From contig CAHIKZ030000807.1 of the NCBI GenBank assembly GCA_903632075.3, forward strand, positions 1,001,001 to 1,065,000: a DNA stretch of 64,000 nucleotides. The letters are read 5' to 3'. Below are positions 11,815 to 20,599 of this stretch, piece after piece; the first letter of the stretch is position 1, and every line of letters begins with the position of its first letter. This DNA comes from Acanthosepion pharaonis. Lineage: Eukaryota; Mollusca; Cephalopoda; Sepiida; Sepiidae. The notes under the pieces were generated by a model that did no database searches, had not been told where the DNA came from, and saw only the letters and a program-made list of their open reading frames with translations. Position numbers and translations under genes: made by a program.

Positions 11815-12125
11815 TAATCCACAGTTATGTGCCATGCATGATACACATGTAGGTGATCATATATCTTTTGATACATGACTGACGAGGCAGATTTTTTCTC
11901 ACAGTAGTTTGCCATTTCTTTCTGAAGTAGATCAGTTACCACCCAAGGCTACAGAACCCAGTCTGTCCTGCTATTTACCCATAACTGGGAGGAGAAGAAG
12001 AGGATTCATACCTTTCCCAAGGGTATTAGCACATAAGTGAATGTAATGATTTCGACTGGAATTTGAACTTGGCTCTCCAATTTCTCAACCCGAACCACTA
12101 TCCATTACTCCACCATGCCTCCAGT
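11815..12125 (-). mobile_element. tRNA-headed SINE, SINE-A head with a different tail
   Basis: On the minus strand the head GGTGGAGTAATGGATAGTGG, then box-B-like CAAGTTCAAATTCCAG, matches the 24,455 copy through GGGTAAATAGCAGGACAGAC. The tail then departs (ACTGATCTACTTCAGAAAGA). It is either a subfamily or a composite. The stretch 12,126-12,834 has no recognisable feature. Confidence 0.75.
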
Positions 12126-12834
12126 TAATCCACATAAGGTGTAAAATGTTTCATGGCTAAAAGATATGACTTAACTCATTCCTGAATCAGTAACAATTTG
12201 GTTGAAGTGGTTAAAACTGGCATGTGCTGTGTTTCAGGTTGCTCAACACAGGGATGGTGGTATTGATGTGAAATTGGTTCTGACGATATTGGATGTGCAT
12301 GTTCGCTCACTACTTGAGTCGATTGACTTGCTAAAAGTTTGATTCTTCGTGTTTGCAGAAGTGATAACCAGCTCTAGGCAAACTGAAAATGCGGAATTTT
12401 GGTCTCAGTCATGATCAGCCTCCCCCAGAAAATCATTTGCTTCCCCTATCCCTGTGAAAATGTTGTGAACTAATTTTAGTCTGTAAATTTGCCATCCTTC
12501 ACTTAAAGGCTGTCACCAGATTCAACAGCACTTTTGGCACTGAGCCTGATCATGATTGGTTCATAAATGCAACTCTAGGTCATATAGTGCTGATCTCTAC
12601 AACATCAGCACAAGAATGGTCAGTGAGAAACCTTCCAGATAAGTGCAGGTCATTCAGTTTTTAAAGCTCTCATGCTGCAGAGTCTGCTTGCTGGGTGAAA
12701 ACATTTAAGTTAGTGCCTCACATTTTATTTTATTATAGTTTTTGGTACAAAACTTTTATATATTTTTTTTATTAATGTCTTGTAGCTCCAATCATTATTT
12801 TCTGTCTTCCTAATTCCTCTTCTGTTATTGTTCT

Positions 12835-12987
12835 CTCTCATTAATAACGAGCAGTAGAGCCCAGCGGTGCTCCAGGATGTAACAGTAAGAGATAGATCAA
12901 GTATTGACCATCATAAAGACTGAAAAATAAAATTGACAAAGATTATTATTTAAGGTTGATGGACACGCATGTCTTAATTAGTTTTTT

Positions 12988-13031
<44 letters not shown>

Positions 13032-13486
13032 TGGTCAAACCCAAACTCAAACAAAAACATTGTTTTCAATCGTTATGAGTCTACTGATTGAATAGAATTT
13101 TATTATAAACAAAAAGCATTCTGAATGTAAAAATAAAGAAAAAAGTGTGCAAGACAATAAGAAACACTACCTGCCAAAAAAAAAGTAAAGTTTTGTTGAA
13201 ATCGGTTGAAAAATGTAGGAAATCCGATCCCATATATAAACAAACACACACACACACAAACAACCTGGGTTTTTATAATAAGTATAACTTGATATGAGTT
13301 GTCCCCCTTTCATTATCGTGAGGCCTCTTAATCATGTTTTCAAATTGATTTCGTGCAAAAACAATTGTGTTTTTCCAATTTTTGGTGGTGTCAGAACCAC
13401 CGCAAGGTAATTTTACGTAGTCCTGTGAAGTTTTGTTGAAATCGGTTGAAAAATGTAGGAAATCCGATCCAATATATAAACGTACA

Positions 13487-13539
<53 letters not shown>

Positions 13540-13560
13540 CCTGGGTTTTATAATAAATAT
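12835..13560 (+). repeat. Unclassified interspersed repeat E, with poly(T) and (CA)n
   Basis: Shared in the same orientation with 45,565-46,235: GAGATAGATCAAGTATTGAC, TTAATTAGTTTTTTG, then two tandem modules each ending AGGAAATCCGATCC..TATATAAAC, a CA-rich run and GGGTTTTATAATAA. The modules are at about 13,190-13,285 and 13,425-13,560, roughly 234 bp apart. A 38-bp T-run (about 12,988-13,025) and a 50-bp (CA)n (13,488-13,538) lie inside. No protein family was recognised; the long open frames over the CA run are repeat translations. Confidence 0.75.
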
Positions 13561-13564
13561 GATG

Positions 13565-13655
13565 TTTTTCTTTTTATATTCTTTCACACTCAGTAACATC
13601 CTGTATCTTAATGGCTTTATTACCATCTCTGGGGTGAAAGGATTAAAAAAAAATA
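13565..13655 (+). mobile_element. LINE-A 3' terminal fragment
   Basis: TTCTTTCACACTCAGTAACA leads to TTAATGGCTTTATTACC and GGGGTGAAAGGATT plus an A-run, a diverged copy of the family's 3' end. From 13,655 to 14,340 no feature is recognised apart from a short GA-rich run near 13,873. Confidence 0.7.
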
Positions 13656-14376
13656 ACATTAAAAAAAGAATTAATGAGTTGGAAACAGGATACAAATTTG
13701 AAAAAAAAAGTAATGAAGGCTCTTTTCTAAGAATCGCAGAATTTATTTTTATCACTTTGTTAGCAGACTACTATTTGAAGATTGATTCTATAAAGGGAGA
13801 TAAATATGTCAGGAAATAGAGACCATGCCTAATATGTAGAACCTACAAGCTTGCAATGTATGTAAAAAAGGTGACAGAGAGAGAGAGAGAGCATACACTG
13901 AAAATTTATTTATATATCAAGGCACTTCCTAATAGTTGGAGAAACACTAAAACTTTTGTTTATACCAAGGAGATTTTTCTTATATGAAAAAGAAAAGTAT
14001 GTATGATTGTATAGTAGGTCAATAAAAGTCTGACAATTGGCCAAACTGTAAACACAGCTTCTTTTCCCAATTTATTAATTTCAGTTTTGCTAGGCTATTA
14101 TGTGGTCAATAACTAATTGCATTTTGCATTTATTAATAGCCAAATTGTGTTACGAATAAAAGAAGCGTTTTCTTTTCAAATAATCATTAAAATTTTTATG
14201 ATAAAGTTTTTGCTATTTTCATTTTAATAGCTTATACTTCGTTCTTCCTGGGCAAAAAGAATTAAATTAATGCTTAACATTTTATTATAGTTTTTAGTAC
14301 AAAATTTTTATATTTTTTTTACTAATACTTTGCCCTCGTAGTGAGTTAAAAACTTCTGAGTATTCTACTGAATACC

Positions 14377-14750
14377 AAACTTATGACCATATTATGATGA
14401 AACATTAATTCTCACCAAAGTTAAGCAATGCAGAGCCTGGTCAGTATCTAGTTAGGGGACTGCTTGGGAATATCAGGATGTACAGGAAATTGGCTCAGAA
14501 ATGGAAAATTGGAGAGCCCAGTTCCAATTCCATTTGAGCTTGTTATATTCACTTATGGGAAAATACCCTTGGTAAAGTTATGCATCCACCACTTCTACCC
14601 CCAGCTATGGATTAATTAGTATGACTTGTATCAGTAAATCATTATTATCTCACCTCATCAAAAATTCTTACAATTCAAAAATATTTTCTGGCTTTAAATA
14701 AAGTCATCCTAAGTTGAGGACCCCAAGTATTTAAAATAAATTAATAAAAA
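14377..14750 (+). mobile_element. 5S-tRNA chimeric SINE copy
   Basis: TTATGACCATATTATGATGA matches the start of 5S rRNA. After a short internal gap come CACCAAAGTTAAGCAATG and GAGCCTGGTCAGTATC, then a truncated 5S end at about 14,477. The tRNA-like unit follows (GGAGAGCCCAGTTCCAATTC), then the shared body TCAGTAAATCATTATTATCT. Its orientation is opposite to the copies at 4.4 and 9.5 kb. Confidence 0.75.
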
Positions 14751-14910
14751 TATTGGGGAATCATTAAGTCTTCAAATGAAAATCTCTTTGTAACCCTAGT
14801 TTTTAAATCCATATCCTTATAGGAAAATTATCAAATTATTAATAAACCCCATCAATTTTGAATGTAGGGGAGATTACTATTGATCTTCACACCTTATAGC
14901 TTCAGATCTA

Positions 14911-15080
14911 AAAGGTCTGACAAAAAATGATCAGATCTGTTGGTTTGGTAATGGAGCAAAAGTATGCAGAGTGAAGCTGCTTGGCACAGATTTAAGCATT
15001 CACTATAAGTTATAATGTTCTCGCTTGCTTCTGTTATTTATAGCAATGCTTGGAAGGAAATTGTGTAGGGTGTGGCTGTC
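14911..15080. mobile_element. Left part of a non-autonomous mariner-type element, interrupted by the LTR element
   Basis: The element begins after TA (14,909-14,910) with a terminal inverted repeat that includes AGGTCTGACAAAAAATGATC. It continues through TTCTCGCTTGCTTCTGTT and GCAATGCTTGGAAGGAAA, which correspond on the opposite strand to the intact paralogue at 33,649-34,192. It stops at 15,080, where the LTR begins, and resumes at 19,828. Confidence 0.85.
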
Positions 15081-15296
15081 TGTGGCGGACATGAGACAGA
15101 ACCTGGGACAAGCACAACTGGTCGCGACTTGCCTTGTCCCCGCCAAAAAAGAGCCCGTATTTGCTTAGCATGTAAAGCTACTGCAGTTGAAATGAGGGGA
15201 GAAAAAAAGCACTTACCGCTCTGACGTAATCCATCCTCGGCCAGATAATGTAAAAAGAATGAGGGGGACTAGCATCGCATTTTTATCCAATAACGA

Positions 15297-15388
15297 TGCA
15301 ATGCATTATGGGACATGGACGCAATGCATTATGGGACATGGACGCAATGAATTATGGGATCACAGGAAGACGCAAGGGATTATGGGTA
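15297..15388. promoter_or_regulatory. Array of four Staf/ZNF143-like sites in U3
   Basis: Reverse-strand 18-mers ending at 15,297, 15,320, 15,343 and 15,371 were compared by eye with the published Staf consensus YWCCCRNMATSCMYYRCR. They match at 17, 17, 16 and 18 of 18 positions. Spacing is 23, 23 and 28 bp, and the perfect site ends 11 bp before the TATA box. In the 3' LTR the first three sites are kept and the fourth is disrupted by an insertion near 19,613-19,622. Confidence 0.6.
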
Positions 15389-15398
15389 CATGAACAAC

Positions 15399-15406
15399 TA
15401 TAAAAA
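15399..15406 (+). promoter_or_regulatory. LTR TATA box
   Basis: TATAAAAA, with its counterpart at 19,646-19,653 in the 3' LTR. Transcription would start some 25-30 bp downstream, in the segment CCAAGTCGGCGAGTTC. That distance is the usual one, not something seen here. Confidence 0.65.
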
Positions 15407-15608
15407 CAACTACTTTTTTTCCAAGTCGGCGAGTTCTTCGAGGGACGTTCACGGTTGACGGCTAGAACGGGCAGTTAGTGTGATTTGGAGACAGAACTCA
15501 GGAAGGAACGACTCAAGTTTGAAATACCAGCTGGGAGAGCTTGAATTTACTCGCTGGTTACTGTTTTCTTCATTCGCCTCAAGCTATTTCGCATATTGAT
15601 TCTTCAAA

Positions 15609-16432
15609 ATGGAAGGCAAGGTCTTTGACGTCCGTTTGATTCAGAATTCAGCGGCGCCCCAACGGATATGCCCATTGTTGAATGGATAGAAAATGTGGAA
15701 TTGGTCTGCGAACTTTGTGCCATGGACAAGATCGAGCTCATCTTGCCTTTTACGACTTGAGGCGGTGCCCTCGCTGTATATAGACAACTCAGTGGAGAGC
15801 AGAGGGCAGACGCGAACAAATTAAACGGGCCCTTATGACTGCATACGCGACTGACAAATTTAATGCGTTCGACCAATTTATGGGACGGCGTCTTCGCCCA
15901 GGGGAAACTGTGGATGAATTCTGGCTGAAATGCATCAAAAAAGTTTGGGCTAGTAGGAGAACCGCTACCTGATCGGTGGATGGCATGTGCATTTGTGTCA
16001 GGACTGCCACATCATGTTAGGGCAACTTCTCAAAGCTTCTTCCAGGATGGACGACATGAATCTAGAACAGATTCTGACCCGAGCAAGGGCTATTATGACG
16101 GATGACGAAGGGTGCCAGGTATTGGCCGCCCATCCGACCAAGAGCCAACGCGCGCTCAGAAGCTGAGGTTCCCCTGCCAAACCTGTTAGCAGAACGATTA
16201 CCTGCTACAAGTGCTCTGGACCCAACCATATGGCGAAGAATTGTACACAAGGACGTCAGGAGAGGTCAAACAGAACGCAGAGGTCTGGTCGCGAAAGCGG
16301 TGTTTTCGATGCAACGCATTGGACACATTTCCTCAGAATGCCAGGAAATGCCCAAGGGAGAAGGCGTCAGCGCCCAGCCTTGACCCCGAGCAAGTAAAAA
16401 CCGGAAGTTACCCACCGTATAAGTATTTGTAG
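15609..16432 (+). pseudogene. gag remnant with split CCHC zinc knuckle
   Basis: The first ATG after the LTR is at 15,609 and opens a frame that stops after 26 codons; the Gag-like sequence continues in shifted frames. Recognisable pieces include VEWIENVELVCEL, ALAVYRQLS, DQFMGRRLRPGETVDEF and CAFVSGLPHHV, all typical of Ty3/gypsy capsid regions, which assemble the particle that packages element RNA. A nucleocapsid knuckle starts with CFRCNA at 16,301 and ends with IGHISSEC at 16,319-16,342 in another frame, so one indel splits the CCHC motif. There is no frame long enough for a working Gag. Confidence 0.85.
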
Positions 16433-16534
16433 ATGGATTTAGAGTGCACAGCTCTAGTGGATTCGGGATGCTCACAGACGTTGGTGAGCAAGACTGTGTG
16501 TCGCTGCTGGAAGCAGGAAGAGGTGGAGTGTTGA
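16433..16534 (+). pseudogene. Retropepsin-type protease fragment
   Basis: The frame from ATG 16,433 reads through LVDSGCSQTLVS, which matches the aspartic protease active-site motif (D-S/T-G) of retroelements, and stops at TGA 16,532. Only about 33 residues are open. In the family this enzyme cuts the Gag-Pol precursor. The flap and the C-terminal motif are not recoverable in one frame. Confidence 0.8.
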
Positions 16535-16686
16535 ATGCCGACGGGAAGACCCTGAAGTGCCGTGGATAATGTAAAATTAAGTTGGGCATTTCGAGCATAT
16601 TCAGCCTTGAGATAGACTGTTGAGGTTCTGGTCAAAATGGAAGGGCAGTTTAGGATTCGATCTTCTCTCGGATTGATGCAATCAAA

Positions 16687-17553
16687 GTGCTCGGAGGTGA
16701 ACCCTTAACCGAATCAGGCGAAGCTTGTAAAATTCATTTCGGAAACCTGAACACATGTGCCGCCATTGTTATCAACAAGCCTGACTTTCGAGTGACGTTT
16801 AACCCGAGCACAAAAACGTGGACTGCATTGTGGAAGTGGGCGAGTGGTTATTCACCCAGCAAGTTGGTCAATAAAGTACAGGAGTACACAGTACCTGGCC
16901 ACGTCCGGGATGCATACAATGAAGAACTAGCACGGTGGCAGAAAAGACGGATGGCTACTGCCATATCCTGAGAAAAGCTTGGCCCAGCCAAGGGATTAAT
17001 TAAAAATTAATGGCGGTTCAAACAAGAACACAAACAGAAGGTCCGACCGGTGCTTGACTATCGGGGAGTTGAACGGCTTTGTAGACGCATTCACGGCTGA
17101 CGAGAGGTGTGTGCGCAGAAATTACGAGAATGGCGACGACAAGGAGCTGACGTATCGCTGTTGGATTTGAAAATGCGTACCTACAGATTCACATTGACAA
17201 ATCGCTATGGCCGTTTCAAACAGTGGTCATTAAGGGCAAGCGGGTTTTGCCTTACGCGTTTGGGTTTTGGCCTGAATGTGGCACCACTTGTCATGAAGTC
17301 AGTGATCGACATGATAACGTCCCAGGATCAGGACATTAAAAAAATGTTTCGGCTTTTCGACGATATCTTCATAAATGAAGGCCTAGTTTCTGCAGCATGT
17401 AAGACAGCACACTTTGCAGATTACGGGCTAGTCTGTAAAGATCCGGAGCGATTGAGAGACGGAACTAAGGTCCTGGGTCTGCAAGTCTGGGAAGAAAGCA
17501 ACTCCCTTCGATGGAAGCGGGAGGTCAAGTTCCAGAAATTGCTCAAAAGGTGA
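16687..17553 (+). pseudogene. Reverse transcriptase remnant
   Basis: The N-terminal part is open at 16,687-16,971 (KLVNKVQEYTVPGHVRDAYN, the segment that leads into RT in this group). A stop follows, then RPVLDYRGV near 17,045, a stop near 17,098, and an open stretch 17,107-17,553. That stretch has DVSLLDLKM (first catalytic aspartate region), LTRLGFGLNVAP and a degraded catalytic box FRLFDDIFINE in place of Y-x-D-D. Several indels separate these blocks. The enzyme would copy element RNA into DNA inside the particle; this copy is inactive. Confidence 0.9.
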
Positions 17554-17739
17554 CCCGTCAAATTTATTTTTTCCTTGTGGGGAAACTTTTGGGTCATTTC
17601 CTGTGTGCGGTTGGTTTAGGGTGGCAACTGCATTTATTGGGGTTATGCAAGTACACTAACCAAAGGATGGGACGACGAGATAAAGGATGCCCTCTTGGAC
17701 GTATGCTGGAGGAAACAGTGGCCAGAGTGCGGGAATCAG

Positions 17740-18160
17740 ATCCTGTCGGCGGAGACTGGTGTGTGAACGGCAATGAAATGACAGTTTGGGTGGATGCAAG
17801 CTCCGTGGCACGGGAGTAGCACTAGAGGTGAATGGGAGCGTCGTGGAAGATGCTTGCTGGTTGCGTCCAACCAATGATGCCAAACACATTAATCTTTGCT
17901 GAGCTTGATGCGGTGATCAAGGGCGTGAATCTTGCCCTGCAGTGGCAGGCGCCAGTTATGCATGTGGTCACCGATTCAGCATGTGTGCATCGGTGGGTGT
18001 CTGACACTCTGACAGGAAGGACGCGCGTGAACACGAAGGCAGCGGGTGAAATGCTGATTAGGCGGCGCTTAGAGATGTTGCGAAGCTTTGGTGGAGGAGT
18101 CAACGCACTGACTATGACTGTGACGTTGGTGAAATCTTGTCAGAACCCGCGCTGACAGCC
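17740..18160 (+). pseudogene. RNase H remnant
   Basis: The conserved acidic residues fall in separate frames: WVDAS (17,789-17,803), FAELDAVIKGVNLAL after 17,895, and VVTDSACVHRWV near 17,967. These are the D-E-D positions of Ty3/gypsy RNase H, which removes the RNA template. The domain sits directly after RT, as expected. A frameshift near 18,080-18,110 separates it from integrase. Confidence 0.85.
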
Positions 18161-19085
18161 TCACCAGAGTGCCGCAACGCTGGTTGGAGATGCACAAGAA
18201 AGGAGGAGAGCCGGTGCAAGTGAGTTGTGTCACTGCAACGAGCCAGTTGAGCAAACGTCAGGTGACCCACATCCACCAGCAGAGTGGGCACCCAGGTGTT
18301 AAAAGAACAATGTACTTTGCTAGGACTGTAGATCCAACGGTGTCTAAGGAACTGGTAAAATCTGTCGTTAGAACCTGTGAAGCCTGCCAATCGATCGATC
18401 CAGCACCAGTGCATTGGAAGAAAGGAAATTTGAGGTGAGAAAAAATGGAGCAGGTTAGCAATGGACGTAACCCATTGCAATGGTAGCCATTTTCTTACGC
18501 TCATTGACTGTGGTCCCTCCCGTTTTGCAGTATGGCGGCCACTGAGACGGCAAGACTCTGCTGGTGTCATTCGTCAGCTAGAGACAGTCTTCTACATTTA
18601 ACGAGGCCCGCCGACCGAAATACTGACTGACAATGACACCACGTTCACTTGCAGACAATTTAGGGAATTTGTAAACAGCTGGGGCGTGCATTTGAGGTTC
18701 GGTGCGCTTATGTGCCATCTGGAAATGGCATTGTGGAACGCAACCACAGAAGCGTCAAAACCATAGCGGCCAGGAAAATTGTTCAGTCTTGGAAGCGGTT
18801 TACTGGCATAACATCACACCTAAGGACAACCTTTTCACCTTCCACGGCACCGCTGATGTACTGCACACATACCACGTCCGGGTGAGAGGCATCGACGCGA
18901 CGCCCCCCGCCTGAATCACAAATAATCGAAGGGGAATACAAGGAAGGGGACATTGTCTGGGTTAAGACTCCACGTGGTAAATGCACGACCAAATTTCGAA
19001 CCGGACGTGTGACCGAGGTGGTGAGTCAGCAGTCAGTGCGGGTCGATGGAACGCCTCGTCATGTTAGAGCCCTGCGCCTTTTTTG
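18160..19085 (+). pseudogene. Integrase remnant
   Basis: An HHCC zinc module is visible: THIHQQSGHPGVKRT from 18,264 and CEAC at 18,375-18,386. The catalytic D,D,E residues are in AMDVTH (18,458), LTDNDT (18,622) and GIVERNHRS (18,727), but in different frames with stops between them. A C-terminal EGDIVWVKTPRG and VRVDGTPRHVRALR segment follows, typical of this group. No chromodomain is seen. Integrase would insert the DNA copy and make the 5-bp duplication seen here, so the active enzyme must have come from another copy or from this lineage before it decayed. Confidence 0.9.
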
Positions 19086-19304
19086 GGCTCAAATCCCACA
19101 ACTGACGAAGAAGACACGGAGGATAGTGACCAGCCAATATACATAGAGTTGGATTCAACAACCAATCCTCCGATAGCAGTAGTTTGCCAATAGATCGGGA
19201 CGTGTCTAATGAGAGCTCCTCTGATGAAGAAGTTCAACCAATCCCCCCTTCGGAGGAGCACCGGGAACAAAAGACCGTATCCTCACTGTCATCTGTGTGA
19301 TCAG

Positions 19305-19318
19305 GAGATCAGGGGGAG
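19305..19318 (+). other. Polypurine tract next to the 3' LTR
   Basis: AGATCAGGGGGAG immediately precedes the TGTGGCGGAC of the 3' LTR. This is the expected site for plus-strand priming. Confidence 0.8.
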
Positions 19319-19827
19319 TGTGGCGGACATGAGACAGAACCTGGGACAAGCACAACTGGTCGCGACTTGCCTTGTCCCCGCCTAAAAAAGAGCCCGTATT
19401 TGCTTAGCATGTAAAGCTACTGCAGTTGAAATGAGGAGAGAAAAAAAGCACTTACCGCTCTGACGTAATCCATCCTCGGCCAGATAATGTAAAAGAATGA
19501 GTGGGGGGACTGGCATCGCATTTTTATCCAATAACGATGCAATGCATTATGGGACATGGACGCAATGCATTATGGGACATGGACGCAATGAATTATGGGA
19601 TCACAGGAAGACGGAAAGCCGAAGGATTATGGGTACATGAACAACTATAAAAACAACTACTTTTTTCCAAGTCGGCGAGTTCTTCGAGGGACGTTCACGG
19701 TTGACGGCTAGAACGGGCAGTTAGTGTGATTTGGAGACAGAACTCAGGAAGGAACGACTCAAGTTTGAAATACCAGCTGGGAGAGCTTGAATTTACTCGC
19801 TGGTTACTGTTTTCTTCATTCGCCTCA
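19319..19827 (+). repeat. 3' LTR
   Basis: 509 bp, near-identical to the 5' LTR. Differences include a small insertion at about 19,613-19,622, an extra G near 19,502 and a shorter T-run. It ends at CGCCTCA, followed by the CTGTC duplication. Confidence 0.95.
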
Positions 19828-20207
19828 CTGTCTCACCACACCACAGAGGTTCCATCAGTGACTATGGCTTGTGCAGTAGTTTTGACCAAGCACAGCATTC
19901 CCCAGATCCAACAACCATCACATCCCCTAGATTTCACCTTTTGCGTCTTTTTCCTGTCCAAAAATCAAATCCCACTTGAAATGAACATGATTTCAAGATG
20001 TCAAGTAAATCCAAGAAAATGCAACAAAGCAGCTGCTTGCTATCTCAAAAAAGGAGTTCCAGGAATGCTTCCATCAATGGAAACAACATTGGATAAAGTG
20101 TGTGGCTTCAGAAGGGGACTACTTCAAAGGAGAATAAATGCGGAATTAATATGTGTTGTAGTTTTCTTTTTATAGCACCGGTCCTGATACTTTTTGATCA
20201 GACCTCG
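19828..20207. mobile_element. Right part of the interrupted mariner-type element
   Basis: Continues the 14,911-15,080 piece after the duplicated CTGTC and ends at the inverted repeat TTTTTGATCAGACCTCG, followed by TA at 20,208. Translation of the right part gives a degraded C-terminus of a mariner transposase (KGVPGMLPSMETTLDKVCGF and nearby blocks, in broken frames). The element is therefore an internal deletion derivative of an autonomous mariner and not an unrelated MITE. Confidence 0.85.
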
Positions 20208-20599
20208 TATTTCTTGATATAACTCTATGCCACTGCTTTGTAATAATATATTTCAAGATGATATTAAATCTTTTCACAAGCAAGAAGACTTTTTCATTAA
20301 TCTTTTAAACCTATGCAAAATAAATATACAAATAATAAAAACCAAAAAAATGTAATTTATGACCTCCCAGTTTCTCTCTTCCATATCAACCTTCCCCATC
20401 TGAATTGATAAATAAAATTAATGAAAAAGCAAAAAAAATCCTTTAAATCCCTAGGGGACATCAATGAAGCTTGCTGGTGAGACTTAAAGAATTTATTAAA
20501 GAGAAGATGGATGGTGGGGGGTGTATTATTCAGTAGTCTAATGTGCTTTTTATTAAACGGTGCACAGGAGAGACGCATTCACGTAGCATGTCAGGAAAG

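Larger units (their letters stand above)
15081..15581 (+). repeat. 5' LTR
   Basis: 501 bp, TG...CA. It contains four spaced Staf/ZNF143-like sites (15,297-15,388) and a TATA box at 15,399. Compared with the 3' LTR I count about three to five substitutions plus indels around 15,253-15,270, 15,370-15,378 and in the T-run at 15,413-15,420. Confidence 0.95.
15081..19827 (+). mobile_element. Complete Ty3/gypsy-type LTR retrotransposon (coding region broken)
   Basis: Two LTRs start TGTGGCGGAC and end CGCCTCA (TG...CA) and are flanked by CTGTC at 15,076-15,080 and 19,828-19,832, a 5-bp target duplication. The pol order is protease, reverse transcriptase, RNase H, integrase, which is the Ty3/gypsy (Metaviridae) order and not the Copia order. 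There is no envelope-like frame after integrase, and the interior is about 3.7 kb, short for the group. All coding domains carry frameshifts or stops, so this copy cannot supply its own proteins. The LTRs differ at only a few substitutions and small indels, so the insertion looks recent. Confidence 0.95.

Noticed and set aside
13273..13819. Open frames of 128-160 codons on both strands around the CA tract
   Set aside because: Both strands are open only because (CA)n/(TG)n has no stops; the rest is repeat E and a LINE tail.
19085..19304. Envelope-like third ORF of the LTR element
   Set aside because: Only about 220 bp with stops in every frame separate integrase from the polypurine tract; no signal peptide or membrane segment.
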